Assembly (NCBI RefSeq): GCF_000248055.1
Contig: NZ_BAFC01000042.1
Span: forward strand, 1 to 64,000
Direction: 5' to 3'
Origin: Gordonia sputi NBRC 100414
GTDB taxonomy: Bacteria; Actinomycetota; Actinomycetes; Mycobacteriales; Mycobacteriaceae
DNA length: 64,000 nucleotides
Shown one piece after another: positions 37,288 through 47,576 of this stretch. Position 1 is the stretch's first letter. Every line of letters begins with the position of its first letter. Under the pieces are notes generated by a model, which saw only the letters and a list, made by a program, of their open reading frames with translations, did no database searches and was not told where the DNA came from. A program made the translations under genes and the position numbers.

Positions 37288-38595
37288 GTGCCCACATCGA
37301 CCGCAGGCTCACGCAGCGTCGACGTTGTGATCGTCGGCGCGGGCAGCGCCGGGTGTGTGCTCGCCGAGCGACTGTCGCGTCACGAGAAGCGATCGGTGCT
37401 CGTGCTGGAGCAGGGGCCGTCGGAGTGGCCGGATGCCGACGTCCTCGACCTACGCAGGTTGCCGATCTCCGACGGCGAGCGCTATGTCACCCACCATCGT
37501 GAGTCGTCGGGGTTGCCGGTGGTCCGTGGACGTGGGCTCGGCGGATCGTCGACGGTGAACGGCGGCTACTTCATGCGCTTTCATCGCGGCGATTTCGGCG
37601 CCTGGCAGGGACCGTGGACACCCGACGTCATCGACGGGGCGTACGCCGAGGTCGACGAGAAGATGGGTGCACATCCGTTTCCCGATGCCGATCTCGCCCC
37701 CGCGGCGCTGGCGTTCGAGAAGTATTGGGGAGGAACATATCCGACTCGACCGCTCGACGACCCGTGGCCGCTGGTCGGGGTCAATCGGGTGCGCTCGAAC
37801 AGCGTCGATGGAATTCGACGGACCGCCGCGGACGCCTACCTGCGTCCGCACCTCGACCGGCCGAATCTGCGAGTCCGCACGGGAGTGACGGTCGAGAGAA
37901 TTCTCCTCGCGGAGGGGAACGCTGTCGGCGTGATGTGCGACGGTCAGGACATCCGCGCACGGGAGGTGATCCTGTGCGCCGGAACCCTCGGCAGCGCCAC
38001 GGTGTTGCTGAGGTCGGGCGTCACAGCCGAGCGTATGCGTGTGCGCGAGCACCGCGAAGTACTCGTCGGATATCGCCTCCGCGAGCAACTCACGCCGGGC
38101 CCGTTGCTGCCGACGGTCGTGCACACCGACGACGGTCTCGAGATCCGCTGTTACCGAGACGATTTCGCGCGATACATAGGAGGTCTCGCGGTGACCGGGC
38201 CCGCCGTCGGAGTGGCGGCGATGACGCCGGGTGCCTCGGGAGAGGTGTATCTCGACGGCGGGGGCGTCGGCGTTCGGCTCGACCGGCCAGACGCTCGAGT
38301 GCTGCGCCATCTCTCGCGAACCGCGCGGGAGGTGGTCGAGATGTTGAGGTCGTCGTCGTTCGGCGAGCTCGTCGTCGCCGAGTCGATCGCCATCGACCCT
38401 GTGTTGCGGACGTCGCAACACGCCTGGGGATCGACGCCCATGGGTGGGCGCACCGACTGGCTCGGGGGTGTGCGCGGCGTGGGGCACCTGCGGGTCGTCG
38501 ACGGTTCCATCCTCCCGTCCGCGGGTCGTAGCGGACCCCATGCCACGACGATGATGGTAGCGGCGGTGATCGGGGACGCGCTCGCCGCGGACTGA
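37288..38595 (+). CDS. mftG: Mycofactocin system GMC oxidoreductase MftG
   Basis: MftG is an FAD enzyme of the glucose-methanol-choline family that reoxidises mycofactocinol and passes electrons toward the respiratory chain. The 435-residue protein has the FAD motif VDVVIVGAGSAGCVLAERL (11-29), the GMC signature GRGLGGSSTVNGGYFM (about 81-96), and the C-terminal active-site region SQHAWGSTPMGG and GRSGPHATTMMVAAV with the conserved His. The start is a GTG. It closes the mft gene set; a GntR/MFS pair follows after 30 bases. Confidence 0.93.
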   Translation: MPTSTAGSRSVDVVIVGAGSAGCVLAERLSRHEKRSVLVLEQGPSEWPDADVLDLRRLPISDGERYVTHHRESSGLPVVRGRGLGGSSTVNGGYFMRFHRGDFGAWQGPWTPDVIDGAYAEVDEKMGAHPFPDADLAPAALAFEKYWGGTYPTRPLDDPWPLVGVNRVRSNSVDGIRRTAADAYLRPHLDRPNLRVRTGVTVERILLAEGNAVGVMCDGQDIRAREVILCAGTLGSATVLLRSGVTAERMRVREHREVLVGYRLREQLTPGPLLPTVVHTDDGLEIRCYRDDFARYIGGLAVTGPAVGVAAMTPGASGEVYLDGGGVGVRLDRPDARVLRHLSRTAREVVEMLRSSSFGELVVAESIAIDPVLRTSQHAWGSTPMGGRTDWLGGVRGVGHLRVVDGSILPSAGRSGPHATTMMVAAVIGDALAAD

Positions 38596-38601
38596 GACAC
38601 A

Positions 38602-38614
38602 AACATGGGATGTT
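38602..38614. promoter_or_regulatory. Palindrome AACAT-GGG-ATGTT before the GntR gene
   Basis: A perfect 5-bp-arm palindrome lies 11 bases before the regulator ATG and overlaps a TAGGAT -10-like element (38614-38619). Its position suggests autoregulation by the FadR-type protein. Confidence 0.45.
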
Positions 38615-38625
38615 AGGATGTGTTC

Positions 38626-39303
38626 ATGTCTGAGGTCATCGAGCGTCCCAAGCGCACCAGCGAACTGGTCGTGGAGCGGATGGAGCGGCTCATCCGCGAC
38701 GGCGTCTGGCCGGTGGGCACGTGTATCCCGGCAGAGCCGGAGCTGGTACGCGATTTCGGAGTGGGGCGCAACACGATTCGCGAGGCTGTGCGTGCGTTGG
38801 AGCATTCGGGCATGCTCGTGCCGCGTCGTGGCGATGGCACCTATGTCCGCAGTGCCAACACATTTGCCGCTGCGATGACCCGCACGGCGACGTCGGAGAT
38901 GCTCGACCTGCTACAGGTGCGTCGTGCGCTGGAGTCGGAGGCGGCCGCGGGCGCTGCGCGCGACGCCACGGCAGATGCCAAGCGCGCACTGCGCGAGGCG
39001 CTCGATACGGCGGAGGGCATCCTCGCGACGGGCGACATCGACGCGTACGCGCGCGCCGACATCGACTTCCACACCGAACTCGTTGCGGCGTCGGGTAATC
39101 CGCTGCTCATCGAGATCTATTCGGGTGTCCTGGAAGTGATGCACCGCGCACACGCCGACATCGCAGGGTTGTCGGTGGTAGCGAACGCGCACCCGGCAGG
39201 ACATCGTGACGTGGTCGCCGCGATCGACGCGGGCGACGAGCGGGCCGCGCGGGCGGCCGTTCTCGACTACCTGGCCGAGGCGGAAGGCGGTGTGCGCCGA
39301 TGA
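38626..39303 (+). CDS. GntR family regulator, FadR subfamily
   Basis: This 225-residue protein has an N-terminal winged helix (about 8-75: RTSELVVERMERLIRDGVWP, then GVGRNTIREAVRALEHSGML) and a C-terminal FCD ligand domain (about 90-220) with the metal-type motif DIDFHTELVAASGNPLL. The ATG at 38626 is preferred over a GTG two codons earlier. Its stop overlaps the downstream transporter (ATGA), so it probably controls that transporter through the palindrome at 38602. Effector unknown. Confidence 0.9.
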   Translation: MSEVIERPKRTSELVVERMERLIRDGVWPVGTCIPAEPELVRDFGVGRNTIREAVRALEHSGMLVPRRGDGTYVRSANTFAAAMTRTATSEMLDLLQVRRALESEAAAGAARDATADAKRALREALDTAEGILATGDIDAYARADIDFHTELVAASGNPLLIEIYSGVLEVMHRAHADIAGLSVVANAHPAGHRDVVAAIDAGDERAARAAVLDYLAEAEGGVRR

Positions 39304-40547
39304 GTCGGACGTCCATCTCGCCGACCCGGGTGGCGTCCGAGACGCCCTCGGAACACTCGGTCAGACTCAATCCCGGTGAATTGCGTGGCGGCGCAGCGAT
39401 TCTCGCAGCCGTGGCGATCATGCTTGTTGCGGCCAATCTGCGGCCGCCCGTCGTGTCGGTGGCGCCGCTGATCGATGTGATCCGCGACGACCTCGGATTC
39501 TCCAGTGCGACAGCGGGTCTGCTCACCACGCTGCCGGTGCTGTTCTTCGGACTGACCGCGCCCATCGCGCCGCGGATCGCAGCCCGCTTCGGAATCGAAC
39601 GGACCATCTTCGCGTCGCTCGCATTGCTGATCGTCGGAATCCTGTTGCGCCTCATACCCTCTGTGGCGACGCTATTTCTGGGATCGGCCATCCTCGGCGC
39701 GGCGATAGGCGTGTGCAACGTCGTGTTGCCCGCGCTGATCAAGCGTGATTTCGCGCATCGCTCCGGTCTGATGACCGGCTTGTACTCGATGACCCTGTCG
39801 GGTGGGGCGGCGGTGACCGCAGCGGTCATGGTGCCGATGGACACCGCGCTCGACGAGAATTGGCGGGCGTCGTTGGCGATGTGGGCTCTGCTGGCCATCG
39901 TCGCGATGGTCGTGTGGGCGCCGCAACTGCGTCGGGTTCACACGGTCGCGGTGGGGCCGCGCGCGCCGGGCCTCTGGACCAATCCGATCGCATGGGCCAT
40001 CACGGGCTACATGGCGGCGCAGTCGTTCATCTTCTACACGTTCAGCGCGTGGTTGCCGCAGTACCTGATCGACCACGGGAGCACACCGTCGAGTGCGGGC
40101 AACGTGCTGGCGATCGGGCAGGTGGTCGCGCTGATCATGTCGCTGGTGGCTCCGATCATCGCTGGGCGGTTCGCCGATCAACGTCTGGTGACCCTCGGAT
40201 TTCTCGCGGTCTGTGCGGCGGGCTTCGTCGGGCTGGTCTTCACCGATCACGCGACGGTGCTCTGGGTCTGCATGGTGATGGCGGGTCCGGGTGCGGCCAT
40301 CAGCCTCGCGCTGCTGTTCATGGTGCTGCGCAGTTCGTCTGCCACGCAGACCGGCCAGGTGTCGGGGATGTCGCAGTCCGTCGGCTACATCCTCGCCGCG
40401 GTGGGTCCGATCGCCATCGGATGGATTCACGACGTGACGGGGTCGTGGTCGATCGCCTTCGGCGTGCTCGCGCTGGCCGTCATCCCGCAGGGGCTCGCGA
40501 CACTACTGGCCGCCAAGAACGTGCGTATGCCTTCTCATCTCGAGTGA
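39300..40547 (+). CDS. MFS transporter, CynX/NimT family
   Basis: This 415-residue membrane protein has about 12 hydrophobic segments and the CynX/NimT-type opening, AANLRPPVVSVAPLIDVIRD, seen in cyanate and 2-nitroimidazole transporters. The ATG overlaps the GntR stop, so regulator and transporter are a two-gene unit. Substrate unknown. It may be unrelated to the mycofactocin genes that precede it. Confidence 0.87.
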   Translation: MSRTSISPTRVASETPSEHSVRLNPGELRGGAAILAAVAIMLVAANLRPPVVSVAPLIDVIRDDLGFSSATAGLLTTLPVLFFGLTAPIAPRIAARFGIERTIFASLALLIVGILLRLIPSVATLFLGSAILGAAIGVCNVVLPALIKRDFAHRSGLMTGLYSMTLSGGAAVTAAVMVPMDTALDENWRASLAMWALLAIVAMVVWAPQLRRVHTVAVGPRAPGLWTNPIAWAITGYMAAQSFIFYTFSAWLPQYLIDHGSTPSSAGNVLAIGQVVALIMSLVAPIIAGRFADQRLVTLGFLAVCAAGFVGLVFTDHATVLWVCMVMAGPGAAISLALLFMVLRSSSATQTGQVSGMSQSVGYILAAVGPIAIGWIHDVTGSWSIAFGVLALAVIPQGLATLLAAKNVRMPSHLE

Positions 40548-40712
40548 CCAACCAGCCCGACAGTGCGAGAGTCCTCGGTTGACCTGCGTGTGACCCGGAC
40601 CTCCCGTGCTCGCCCGGGCAGCGGGACCCACGATGCGGGGCCGTAGACTGGCGACGACGTCAGATCAGCGAAACGTCGTACTCGCTGGTGCTCGGCGGGC
40701 AAGGAGGAAGTG

Positions 40713-42785
40713 ATGACCGCCGCCGACAGTGGAACACAGGCCGAAGGTGCAACGCAGGGCGAAGGTGCAACGCGGGCCGACGCGGCACGCATCCGGCCAA
40801 CCATGATTCTCGGCGCGGCCTTCGCCGTGGCTCTGCTGGGTGTCGCGATCTATGCGCTCGCCAGTGGAGACGCCCGCCACCTCGAAAGCGGCGACCCGTT
40901 CCCCGGTACGTTCACCGCGGCCGCGGACGTCGTCGGCTACTTCCTCGGTTTTCTCGCTGCCGCACTGACGCTCGGTGGCCTCGTCTTCATCATCACCGCG
41001 TCGAATCCGGATGATCAGGGCAGCATCGACGTGACGGGATACCGCGCGCATCTGATGCTGGGCAGACTCTCGATCGGCTGGGCAGTGCTGTCGTGGCTGA
41101 TGGTTGCCGTCGCCGCTGCCGACGCCTCCGGAACGACGCCGTGGCGACTGGTGAGTGAGGGCTTCCTCGGAGAGGGGATCGGGGTCAGCGAGGCCGCCGT
41201 CGCCTGGATCGTGATGGCGGTGTGCGCCACCGTGATCGCGGTGCTCATCAGGTTCTCGCTCGCGTGGATGATGCACGTCGTTCTCCTCATACCCGCCGTG
41301 ATCGCGATGGTCGCGCTGCCACTCGCGAGCAACGCGGGGCAGGGGCCGAACCACGACTACAACACGAGTCTCGGGATCGGGTTCGCGCTTGCCGTCGGAG
41401 TGTCACTCGGGTTCCGAGTCGCGTGGGCCGGCGCGCCGCGCATCACCTCCGACGTCGCGCGCACTGTGGTGTCCCGGCGCAGCGCGCTCATCCTCGTCAT
41501 CAGCGACGCCGTCGCGCTCGTATACGGCTTGGCGCTGACCCTCTTCCTGCTGCCAGTGCGATACGCCTTCGACACCGCCTTCGGTCTCGCCGCGATCGTC
41601 ATGATCGTGCTGGTCGCCGTGGCGCTCGCGACGAGTGTTTCCGCTTATCGCGCATGTCGACAGGCCGGCACCGATACAGACGACGCCGGTACAGACGACG
41701 CTGATACAGATGGTGACGCGGGGCGTCGGATCGTGACCCTAGGTGCTGTGCTCATGCTGGCGGCGGTCGCGTGCTGGACCGTCATGGACACCCGCGTCGC
41801 CCCCGGCCTGCTGGCGCACAAGTTCACCGGATGGGACGTCTTTCTCGGGTACGAGCTGCCCGGCCCGCCGACGACATGGACGTTGGCGACGTTCTGGCGC
41901 CCCGACCTGTTGATCGGTGTCGCGGCCGTGGTCGCAGCCATTCTCTACCTGTTCGGTGTGCGCCGTCTGCGGCGTCGTGGCGATGAGTGGCCCGTCGGCC
42001 GCACCATCTCGTGGGTGCTCGGCTGCCTGGTCGTCGTCGTGGTCACCGGGTCGGGCGTGCGCGCCTACGGCTCGGCGATGTTCAGCGTGCACATGGCAGA
42101 ACACATGGCGCTCAACATGTTCGCGCCGGTGCTGCTGGTGCTCGGTGCGCCCGCGACCCTTGCGCTGCGTGCGCTACCCGCGGCTCACGGCGACGAACCT
42201 CCCGGCCCGCGTGAATGGCTGCTGCGCGTGCTGCATTCGAAGGTGACGGCGGTGCTGTCGAATCCGATCGTGGCGCTGGTGGTTTTCGTGCTGTCGCTCT
42301 ACGTCGTCTACTTCACCGGCATCTTCGGCACGCTCACCCGGTATCACTGGGGCCACGTGTTGCTGACCGTGCACTTCATCATCGTCGGCTACCTCTTCTA
42401 CTGGGTCATCATCGGCATCGACCCGGGGCCGCGTCGAATCCCGTTCCTCGCCCGCATCGGATTGTTGTTCGCCGTCATGCCATTTCACGCGTTCTTCGGC
42501 ATCGCGTTGATGACGATGTCGACGGTGGTCGGCGACAAGTTCTACAGCGAACTGATGTTGCCGTGGGTGACCGACCGCCTCCACGACCAGTGGCTCGGTG
42601 GCGCAATCGCCTGGGGCGCAAGCGAGGTGCCCGTCGTTCTGGTCGTCGTGGCCATCGTGGCCCAGTGGGCCAAGGTCGATCGGCGCGAGGCCAACCGTGG
42701 TGATCGCCACGCCGACACCTACGAGGACACCGAGCTCGACTCCTACAACGCGATGCTCGAAGAGCTGTCGAAGTCGCGTCGATGA
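40713..42785 (+). CDS. CopD-CtaG fusion: copper transport / cytochrome oxidase assembly protein
   Basis: This 690-residue polytopic protein joins an N-terminal CopD-like domain (about residues 30-310, about 8 hydrophobic segments) to a caa3-type CtaG domain (about 380-660) with HMAEHMALNMFAPVLLVLG, LTVHFIIVGYLFYWVIIG and MPFHAFFGIALMTM, whose His and Met residues are likely copper ligands. It is expected to handle copper in the membrane and help load the Cu centre of cytochrome oxidase. A short acidic repeat linker (DTDDAGTDDADTDGD) separates the halves. The ATG at 40713, not the GTG at 40710, is spaced correctly from AAGGAGG. Confidence 0.88.
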   Translation: MTAADSGTQAEGATQGEGATRADAARIRPTMILGAAFAVALLGVAIYALASGDARHLESGDPFPGTFTAAADVVGYFLGFLAAALTLGGLVFIITASNPDDQGSIDVTGYRAHLMLGRLSIGWAVLSWLMVAVAAADASGTTPWRLVSEGFLGEGIGVSEAAVAWIVMAVCATVIAVLIRFSLAWMMHVVLLIPAVIAMVALPLASNAGQGPNHDYNTSLGIGFALAVGVSLGFRVAWAGAPRITSDVARTVVSRRSALILVISDAVALVYGLALTLFLLPVRYAFDTAFGLAAIVMIVLVAVALATSVSAYRACRQAGTDTDDAGTDDADTDGDAGRRIVTLGAVLMLAAVACWTVMDTRVAPGLLAHKFTGWDVFLGYELPGPPTTWTLATFWRPDLLIGVAAVVAAILYLFGVRRLRRRGDEWPVGRTISWVLGCLVVVVVTGSGVRAYGSAMFSVHMAEHMALNMFAPVLLVLGAPATLALRALPAAHGDEPPGPREWLLRVLHSKVTAVLSNPIVALVVFVLSLYVVYFTGIFGTLTRYHWGHVLLTVHFIIVGYLFYWVIIGIDPGPRRIPFLARIGLLFAVMPFHAFFGIALMTMSTVVGDKFYSELMLPWVTDRLHDQWLGGAIAWGASEVPVVLVVVAIVAQWAKVDRREANRGDRHADTYEDTELDSYNAMLEELSKSRR

Positions 42786-42851
42786 GCAGGCTCTATCCGG
42801 TCTGTCGGGCAGAGAGTTTCGACGGCTTGACCGCGCGAGGACAATGGCACC

Positions 42852-43397
42852 ATGCGATGTGAGGTGGCACGGGAGTCGCTGTCGGCGCGCATCGACGGCG
42901 AGCGTGAATCGGTGCCCGCTGCGCGCGTGGACGAGCACGTCGCACAGTGCCCCGCATGTCAGCGCTGGTACAGCACCGCGCAGGGCATGAACTTCGCAGC
43001 GGCCGACCTTGCGCCAGACCTCAGCGCGACGATCCTAGAGGCATCGCAGACCTCCGAACCCGACGGCATCACGCGTCGTCACAACGCCGACGGTGTTGGT
43101 CGCGCGGTGGTGGCTCTGCACGCCGCGTCCGTTGCATGTGCTGTCGCCGCAGTCGTCTTGAGCGTCGGTTATCTCACCGGCTCCGCGCCGCTCTGGTACC
43201 CCGTGGTGCAAATCGTGCTTGCCGTCGTGGCAATCGCGCTCGCCGTGGCCGCGCGGGTCAGATCACGACGTCGTGGCCGGGCGGCACATCAGATACCCAG
43301 TGCCGCAACAAGTATCGACGACGACGCTCGTGACGACGACGCCGCGTCGGACGTCACCGACCTTGCCGCGCTGCGCGCGAAGCGCAAAGCGGGATAG
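42852..43397 (+). CDS. Zinc-finger anti-sigma-like membrane protein
   Basis: This 181-residue protein starts with a zf-HC2-type domain: MRCEVARESLSARIDGERE, then the zinc ligands H-X3-C-X2-C in EHVAQCPAC (about residues 28-36). Two hydrophobic segments (about 86-108 and 115-135) and a basic then acidic tail follow. This is the form of a membrane anti-sigma factor (ZAS type). It lies 66 bases after the CtaG gene and 4.2 kb from the SigC-like gene. Mycobacterial SigC has no known linked anti-sigma, so partnership is only a possibility. Confidence 0.8.
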   Translation: MRCEVARESLSARIDGERESVPAARVDEHVAQCPACQRWYSTAQGMNFAAADLAPDLSATILEASQTSEPDGITRRHNADGVGRAVVALHAASVACAVAAVVLSVGYLTGSAPLWYPVVQIVLAVVAIALAVAARVRSRRRGRAAHQIPSAATSIDDDARDDDAASDVTDLAALRAKRKAG

Positions 43398-43420
43398 CGC
43401 TCCCCACCCGTAGACCGGCG

Positions 43421-45736
43421 CTACTTGCGTGCGCCGAAGTGCTGCAGCCGCAGGCTGTTGGAGACGACGAACAACGACGACAGGGCCATCGCGGCGCCCG
43501 CGATCAGCGGATTGAGCACGCCGGCCGCAGCGATCGGGATGGCCGCGACGTTGTAGCCGAACGCCCAGATCAGGTTGGTCCGGATCGTGCGCTGGGTGGC
43601 ACGCGCGAGGCTCAGCGCGGCGGGGGCGGCACGCAGGTCGTCGCGCACCAGCACGACGTCGGCGGCGCCGATCGCGACGTCGGTACCGCGACCGATCGCA
43701 ACGCCGAGATCCGCGGTGGCCAGTGCGGGACCGTCGTTGATGCCGTCGCCGACCATGGCCACCGAGTGCCCAGCGTCCTGCAGCTCCCGGATCGCGTCGA
43801 CCTTGGCGTCGGGAAGCACTTCTGCGATGACGTCGGTGATGCCCACCTCATCGGCGACCGCGTGTGCGGCGCCGGAGTTGTCGCCGGTCAGCAGAACGGT
43901 GCGCATGCCTGCGGCCTGTAGGGCGGCGATGGCGGGTGCGGCACTGGACTTGACGGTGTCGGCGACGGAGATCAGTCCGCTCAGTCGGCCGTCGACAGCG
44001 ACGTAGATCACGGTCTCGCCCTTGGCTTCTGCGTCTCGTCGACGGCGAGCAGTCGCCGCCGGAATCACGCCGCCCGCGTCGTCGACCGACTGCGACACCC
44101 AGCGAGGCGACCCGACGGTGACCCGATGCCCGTCGACCGTTCCGACGACGCCGCGTCCGGGTTCGGCGCGGAAGTCGGTGACCTCGAGGCGGTCCGCCTC
44201 GTCGACCGCCGCGACGATCGCCGAACCGACGGCATGCTCGGACGCGGATTCGACGGCACCCGCCAGCGCAAGCAGGCGCTCATCGGAGAGCTGCGCCTCG
44301 TCGTCGCTGTACACCTGCGTCACCGACAGCGCGCCCTCGGTGACGGTTCCGGTCTTGTCGAAGACGACGGTGTCGATGTAGCGGGAGGTATCGAGAGCCT
44401 GATAGCCCTTGAGGAAGATGCCCAGCTGGGCACCGCGGCCGGTCGCGACCATGACGGCGATCGGCGTGGCGAGACCCAGCGCGCACGGACATGCGATCAC
44501 CAGCACCGCAAGACCCGCGGCAACGGCACGTTCGACGGGACCGCCTGCGAGTAGCCACGCGCCGACTGTCACCACGGCGATCGCGACGACGACCGGTACG
44601 AAGACACCGGCGACGCGGTCGGCGAGGCGCTGGGCATTGGCCTTGCCGGTTTGAGCCTCTTCGACCAGACGCATCATCCCTGCGAATGCGGTGTCGGGTC
44701 CGACGGCCGCGGCCTCGACGATCAGACGCCCGTTGAGCGCGGTGGTGCCGCCGATCACCGGCTCACCCGGCTCGACGTCGACCGGCTTCGATTCGCCCGT
44801 CATCGCGCTCATGTCGACGGCGGCCGATCCCTCGATGACCAGGCCGTCGGTGCCGATGGTCTCACCCGGACGGACGACGAAACGCTGACCTTCCGACAGT
44901 TCACCCGCCGGGATGCGCATCTCGGTGCCGTCGCGCAGCAGGACCGAGACATCCTTGGCTCCGAGCGCGGCCAATGCCCGCAGTGCGCCGCCCGCACGGG
45001 AGCGTGCGCGCGCCTCGAAATAGCGGCCGGCCAGCACGAGGACAGTGACGCCGGTTGCCACCTCGAGGTAGATGGAGTCGGCGCTCCAGATGGCAGCCCA
45101 CACACCCTGCGAACTCGTCGAAGCGGTGTCCGTGGCGAAGAACATCGAGTAGAGCGACCACCCGGCCGCCGCGAGAACACCAAGTGTGACAAGCGTTTCC
45201 ATGGTCGCGTTGCCGGTGCGGAGATTCTTCGCGGCGACGCGGTAGAACGGCCACGCGCACCACGTCAGGATCGGCAGCGCCAGCGCGAGCAGCAGCCACT
45301 GCCATCCCGTGAACCTCGTCGACGGCACGACGGCGAACACGATCGACAGATCTGCGAGCGGGATGAAGAGGATCAGCGCGACGGCGAGTCGACGGAACAG
45401 GCGTTTTGCCTCGTCGCCGTCGGTGTCGGGAATGGGGGTGGGAGTGTCGCTGCGGACGCTCGCGCCGTAACCGCTCGCGTCGACGACCTCGCACAGCGAG
45501 TCGGCGTTCACATCGGCAACGGCGTCGATGGTCGCGACGCGCGTCGCATAGTTCACCGACGCCTTGACGCCGTCGACCTTGTTCAGCTTCCGTTCGACCC
45601 TCGCCGCGCACGCACCGCAGGTCATGCCGGTCACGTCGAGCTGGATTCGTTGCAGTGTGTTCGCGGCGTCGGCGATCCCGGTTTGGGTCGACTCGGGTTC
45701 TCCGGTCGCGCTCGTGCGGGATTCCAGCGTGGTCAC
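43421..45736 (-). CDS. Copper-type P1B ATPase
   Basis: This 771-residue protein is a heavy-metal P1B ATPase. One N-terminal metal-binding domain has GMTCGAC (Cys40, Cys43). The transmembrane metal site is CPC in [17 protein letters not shown], the phosphorylation site DKTGT, GDN and [10 protein letters not shown] are all present; these and the CPC and NTD type indicate Cu+ transport. Direction (export or loading of cuproenzymes) is not decided. The GTG at 45736 with GAGG is preferred; an ATG at 45844 in frame would add 36 residues of basic tail. It converges on the anti-sigma-like gene and follows the VKOR gene by 190 bases. Confidence 0.92.
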   Translation of the reverse strand: MTTLESRTSATGEPESTQTGIADAANTLQRIQLDVTGMTCGACAARVERKLNKVDGVKASVNYATRVATIDAVADVNADSLCEVVDASGYGASVRSDTPTPIPDTDGDEAKRLFRRLAVALILFIPLADLSIVFAVVPSTRFTGWQWLLLALALPILTWCAWPFYRVAAKNLRTGNATMETLVTLGVLAAAGWSLYSMFFATDTASTSSQGVWAAIWSADSIYLEVATGVTVLVLAGRYFEARARSRAGGALRALAALGAKDVSVLLRDGTEMRIPAGELSEGQRFVVRPGETIGTDGLVIEGSAAVDMSAMTGESKPVDVEPGEPVIGGTTALNGRLIVEAAAVGPDTAFAGMMRLVEEAQTGKANAQRLADRVAGVFVPVVVAIAVVTVGAWLLAGGPVERAVAAGLAVLVIACPCALGLATPIAVMVATGRGAQLGIFLKGYQALDTSRYIDTVVFDKTGTVTEGALSVTQVYSDDEAQLSDERLLALAGAVESASEHAVGSAIVAAVDEADRLEVTDFRAEPGRGVVGTVDGHRVTVGSPRWVSQSVDDAGGVIPAATARRRRDAEAKGETVIYVAVDGRLSGLISVADTVKSSAAPAIAALQAAGMRTVLLTGDNSGAAHAVADEVGITDVIAEVLPDAKVDAIRELQDAGHSVAMVGDGINDGPALATADLGVAIGRGTDVAIGAADVVLVRDDLRAAPAALSLARATQRTIRTNLIWAFGYNVAAIPIAAAGVLNPLIAGAAMALSSLFVVSNSLRLQHFGARK

Positions 45737-45855
45737 ATCGTCCTCGATCTCGTCGTCCGTATGCGCGCGCCGCAGGCGTTCGGGAATGCCCCGATCACGA
45801 GCAGATCGATCCTCGACAAGAGATCTACGACGATCCGCAGGCATTGGCCGCGCAC

Positions 45856-45869
45856 GTACTCCTACAAGT
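45856..45869. promoter_or_regulatory. Inverted repeat upstream of the copper ATPase
   Basis: TACT-CCTACA-AGTA is symmetric, and outer bases (GCACG and CGTGC) extend the symmetry imperfectly over about 45850-45877. It is the only clear operator-like element between the VKOR gene and the ATPase and could bind a copper-responsive regulator. The known mycobacterial CsoR box does not match. Confidence 0.35.
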
Positions 45870-45926
45870 ATGTCGTGCGGGGATGCCGGACAGTTCCCGG
45901 GGATTTTCCGGACGGCGCCTACCGCG

Positions 45927-46628
45927 TCAGATCAGCGTCTGCCAGTAGTCCCAGAACTCGACGAGGATGGCGACGATCACGATCGCGTACCAGACGGGCA
46001 GCAGCACCCACAGCCAGCCGCGAATCTCGCGGCCAAGCCTGCTGTCTCCGATCACGCGGTTGATGCTCAGCACCAGGATGATGGGCACGACGACCCAGAC
46101 GACCAGGCAGTATGGGCACAACGCGTGGATCTTGTACAGCGCTGAGTAGGCGAGGAAGTTGACGAAGACGAAGCCCGCGAAGCTGCCGAGTGCCATGCCG
46201 AGCCAGTACCAGCGGGGGAGGGAGATCCCGGCCAGCGCGAGCACACCTGTGACGATGACCACCGCAAACGCCGCTATACCGATCAACGGGTTGGGGAACC
46301 CGAACAGCCCCGCCTGCCAACTCTTCATGACCGAGCCGCAGGAGATAACCGGGTTGATCGAGCAACTCGGCACATAGTTGGGGTTCTGGAGGAGGTGGAT
46401 CTTCTCGATCGCGAGCGTCGACGCCGCGACGAAACCGATCACCCCGAGGATCAGGAACATCAGCGCGGTGGGCCGACTCACGTGCACGAGGCCTGTGAGA
46501 CCTCGTGAACCCGACTGCTCAGCGGTATCGGCGACGTCAGCGTCGTCGACGGTCCGCGTCGCGTCGGTTGATTCCTTCTCGGTATCGACAGGTACGTGCG
46601 CGTTGTCGTCGGCGTGTGTCGTGCTCAT
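45927..46628 (-). CDS. Vitamin K epoxide reductase family protein
   Basis: This 233-residue membrane protein is a bacterial VKOR, which reoxidises DsbA-like partners and passes electrons to menaquinone. After a hydrophilic N-terminus (about 1-48) come four or five transmembrane segments. The loop cysteines are Cys89 and Cys97 and the active-site pair is Cys171-Pro-Tyr-Cys174. It lies 43 bases after the DsbA-like gene on the same strand, giving a complete disulphide-forming pair. Confidence 0.93.
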   Translation of the reverse strand: MSTTHADDNAHVPVDTEKESTDATRTVDDADVADTAEQSGSRGLTGLVHVSRPTALMFLILGVIGFVAASTLAIEKIHLLQNPNYVPSCSINPVISCGSVMKSWQAGLFGFPNPLIGIAAFAVVIVTGVLALAGISLPRWYWLGMALGSFAGFVFVNFLAYSALYKIHALCPYCLVVWVVVPIILVLSINRVIGDSRLGREIRGWLWVLLPVWYAIVIVAILVEFWDYWQTLI

Positions 46629-46671
46629 CGTTGTTGCCTCGCGTATCGGGTGCGATGGTGTCGGTCGGCTA

Positions 46672-47406
46672 CTACTTGTTCGCTGCCTCGTTGACCGCTG
46701 CGATCAATGCGTCGGGCGTGCTGAGCTGGACCGGCTGCCCGTTGATCTTGATCGTCGGGGTCGCATTGACGCCGGAGTTGAGCGCCTTCTGGGTGGTGTC
46801 CTTCACAAAGCCGCTGAACTGCCCATCGCCGATGCACTGCTTGAGGTTCGTCGCCCCTACCTGCTTGGCGATCGAGTTGAGCTCATCGTTGGTGAGGCCG
46901 GGGCCGCCCTCCTCGGGCTGCTGCGCGTAGAGCGCGTTGTGGAACTTGAGCCAGGTGTCGAAGTTGCCGTCACCGGCGGTCGACTGCGCGACGCACGCCG
47001 AGGCGTTGGCCGAGCGGGAGGAGTAATTGGTGGTCGACATGCGGTCGAGGAACGCGATCGGCATGTAATCGACGGCAACCTTCGGGTTGTTGCGGATCTG
47101 ATCCATGGCACCGGCGAACTGGGTTTCGAACGCGCGGCAGGCGGGGCACTGGAAGTCCTCGACGACCGTCACCGTGACGGGCGGGGTGGTGCCCTTGGGT
47201 GCCGTGGTGATCCGATAAGCGTTGTCGGTGGCGACGGTGACGTTGCTCGACGATCCGGTGGCCGACTCGTGGGAGACCAGCACCCAGACGCCGATTCCGA
47301 CCGCCAGGGCGACCAGCACGACGGCTGCACCGATCTTTATCAGCAGGGAACGGCGCTTCTCCGCCGCTCGCGGGTCAACGATCGGCTTGCGACGCTTGTC
47401 GGCCAC
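46672..47406 (-). CDS. DsbA-like thioredoxin-fold protein, membrane-anchored
   Basis: This 244-residue protein has a cytoplasmic basic N-terminus, one transmembrane anchor (about 23-45), and an extracytoplasmic DsbA-like domain with the active site CPAC (Cys87, Cys90) in VEDFQCPACRAFE, a cis-Pro loop in NATPTIKING, and a second cysteine pair (near 147 and 201). It should oxidise exported proteins and be recycled by the VKOR encoded next. The GTG at 47406 with GAGGG upstream is preferred over an upstream in-frame codon at 47523 because the family N-terminus starts here. Confidence 0.9.
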   Translation of the reverse strand: MADKRRKPIVDPRAAEKRRSLLIKIGAAVVLVALAVGIGVWVLVSHESATGSSSNVTVATDNAYRITTAPKGTTPPVTVTVVEDFQCPACRAFETQFAGAMDQIRNNPKVAVDYMPIAFLDRMSTTNYSSRSANASACVAQSTAGDGNFDTWLKFHNALYAQQPEEGGPGLTNDELNSIAKQVGATNLKQCIGDGQFSGFVKDTTQKALNSGVNATPTIKINGQPVQLSTPDALIAAVNEAANK

Positions 47407-47576
47407 AGGTCCCTCACATCTCTTTCGCTCGTCATCTGGGGTGAGGACCGACCACATCGTCGTCGACACGAATGCGCCGACACGGCGGGATACCGGTCCA
47501 TCGCCGTTCTCAAGGGTACGCAAGCCTGCCTGAGAAAAGTCATAAGGCTTAGGTCCCCACCTGCGTCACGGGCAGG

